NCBI GenBank assembly: GCA_013822915.1 | Contig: PNLG01000041.1 | Location: forward strand, 1 to 17,730 | Source: Sphingomonas sp. | GTDB taxonomy: Bacteria; Pseudomonadota; Alphaproteobacteria; Sphingomonadales; Sphingomonadaceae | Reading direction: 5' to 3' | DNA: 17,730 nucleotides | Part shown: piece by piece, positions 16,776-17,730 of the stretch | Layout: every line of letters begins with the position of its first letter | Numbering within the stretch: the first letter of the stretch is position 1 | Translations under genes and position numbers: made by a program | Notes under the pieces: generated by a model | Told to the model about the DNA's origin: nothing | Databases searched by the model: none | Seen by the model: the letters and a program-made list of their open reading frames with translations, nothing else

Positions 16776-17113
16776 TGCTCGTGCTGCTTGGCGGGTCGCT
16801 CATCGCCGTGCTGGCGCTGGGCGGACTCGCTGGGCTGCTGGGGCTGGGCAAGGCGCGGGGCATCGACTCGGCAAGCGCTTGTGCAGAGGCAGAGGCAATG
16901 CTCTCGGGATTTGTGGCGCACCACGCGATTATCGGCAGCGATGGCGCCGCCGCACTGGTCCATGGGTCCGACGGATCGGTCGCCGTGCTGAAGCGTCACG
17001 GCGTCCATTTTGCGGCGCGGCGCGTGGCCGCCAGCGCGGTGTGCGACACAGCAGACGGATGGCGCGTCGATACCGGAGAGGCGATGTTCGGCGCCATCTT
17101 GGTGCGGCGCTGA
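16775..17113 (+). CDS. Small membrane-anchored protein, unknown function
   Basis: 112 residues with a long hydrophobic N-terminal segment (LVLLGGSLIAVLALGGLAGLLGL) that should act as a membrane anchor or uncleaved signal, followed by a soluble domain of about 85 residues. The soluble part has two cysteines (SACAEAEAML and SAVCDTADGW), which could form a disulfide if it faces the periplasm, and a VLKRHGVHFAARRV strand pattern. I do not recognise a family. The ATG at 16775 overlaps the upstream stop by one base, and a sterol-desaturase-like gene begins 20 bases downstream, so the three genes probably form one operon. Confidence 0.75.
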   Translation: MLVLLGGSLIAVLALGGLAGLLGLGKARGIDSASACAEAEAMLSGFVAHHAIIGSDGAAALVHGSDGSVAVLKRHGVHFAARRVAASAVCDTADGWRVDTGEAMFGAILVRR

Positions 17114-17133
17114 CACTGGTGTAAGCAGGGGAT

Positions 17134-17730
17134 ATGGCGCTTCCCAACCCCGTCGATCTTGCCGTGCCCGGCTTTGTCGCGCTGGTGCTGATGGAAATGG
17201 TGGCGGTGCGGCTGACCCATCCCGAACGCTATGAGCCGCGCGATACGCTGACCTCGCTGGGGCTCGGGCTGGGCAATGTCGTGTCGGGGTTAATTTTTGG
17301 GGGCGCGCTGGCCGCGTTTGCGCTGTGGGTGTGGCAGTATCGGCTGTTCGATATTGGCTGGGCCTGGCATTGGTTCGTCATTGCGTTCGTCGTCGATGAT
17401 TTTTTCTATTACCTTGTCCACCGCGCCGGGCACCGCATCCGCTGGCTATGGGCAAGCCATGTCATTCATCACTCCAGCCAGCATTATAACCTGTCGACCG
17501 CGCTGCGGCAGACCTGGACCGGGCCGGTTTCGCTTGGCATCCTCATCAAGCTGCCGCTGTTCGTCATCGGGTTTCCGCCCGAGATGCTGGCGTTTGTTGG
17601 CGGGCTGAATCTGATCTATCAATTCTGGATCCACACCGAAATGATCGATCGGATGCCGCGCTGGTTCGAGGCGGTGATGAACACCCCCAGCCACCACCGC
17701 GTCCACCACGCCACCAACCCGCGCTATCTC
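17134..17730 (+). CDS. Sterol desaturase family protein (3' end outside the window)
   Basis: ATG 17134 follows a GGGG ribosome-like stretch, and the frame stays open for 199 codons to the window edge. Visible are hydrophobic helices (around residues 10-24, 42-62 and 72-88), then the first histidine box HRAGH preceded by DDFFYYLV, the second HVIHHSSQHYN, and SHHRVHHATNPRYL at the end. This is the di-iron fatty acid hydroxylase/sterol desaturase superfamily, closer in its motifs to the C-5 sterol desaturase and alkylglycerol monooxygenase-like bacterial members than the gene at 5973-6797. The substrate is unknown. Its upstream partners are the DUF442-like and small membrane proteins. Confidence 0.9.
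   Translation, partial: MALPNPVDLAVPGFVALVLMEMVAVRLTHPERYEPRDTLTSLGLGLGNVVSGLIFGGALAAFALWVWQYRLFDIGWAWHWFVIAFVVDDFFYYLVHRAGHRIRWLWASHVIHHSSQHYNLSTALRQTWTGPVSLGILIKLPLFVIGFPPEMLAFVGGLNLIYQFWIHTEMIDRMPRWFEAVMNTPSHHRVHHATNPRYL

Overview
The window looks like chromosomal DNA of a yellow-pigmented, high-GC alphaproteobacterium of the Sphingomonadales (Sphingomonas or Sphingopyxis type). The main reasons are a compact crtY-crtI-crtB carotenoid operon, an Atm1-type ABC exporter close to Novosphingobium homologues, the many overlapping start and stop codons, and GTG starts. This is inferred from gene content and not from any database search.

Layout. 1-637 (minus): the very start of a gene whose first residues look like an ATP-dependent DNA ligase, coupled to an upstream DUF6445-type 2OG-Fe(II)-oxygenase-like gene. 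719-1231 (plus): a small unknown membrane protein. 1307-2518 (minus): a lower-GC stretch with an exported protein gene that is interrupted by one in-frame TAA, followed by a plausible promoter at 2547-2575. 2626-4670 (minus): thiC under a clear TPP riboswitch. 4690-6797 (minus): a MipA/OmpV outer-membrane protein, a DUF2141 secreted protein and a sterol-desaturase-superfamily di-iron hydroxylase. Divergent from these, 6957-11150 (plus): crtY, crtI, a LOG-family phosphoribohydrolase and crtB, each overlapping the next by 4 bases. 11238-11627: a small hypothetical. 11705-13528: an Atm1-like ABC exporter. 13541-14431 (minus): an exported protein that resembles a degenerate retropepsin. 14573-16342 (plus): RecQ helicase. 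16353-17730 (plus): a DUF442/TIGR01244 phosphatase-like protein, a small membrane-anchored protein and the start of a second sterol-desaturase-superfamily enzyme that leaves the window.

How it fits together. CrtB makes phytoene, CrtI desaturates it to lycopene and CrtY cyclises it to beta-carotene. The divergently encoded hydroxylase (5973-6797) is a candidate for later ring modification or for another lipid reaction. crtE, crtZ and crtW are not in the window. ThiC supplies the thiamine pyrimidine, and the pathway feeding carotenoids (DXS) needs TPP, so the proximity of thiC to the crt block may be more than chance, although this is speculative.

The most unusual items are the exported gene split by a single stop codon, the LOG enzyme locked into the carotenoid operon by start/stop overlaps, the out-of-frame overlap between the desaturase C-terminus and the DUF2141 signal-peptide region, and the TPP riboswitch that begins 20 bases after the mipA stop with its own ribosome-site hairpin. 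No tRNA, rRNA, CRISPR array or insertion sequence was seen.
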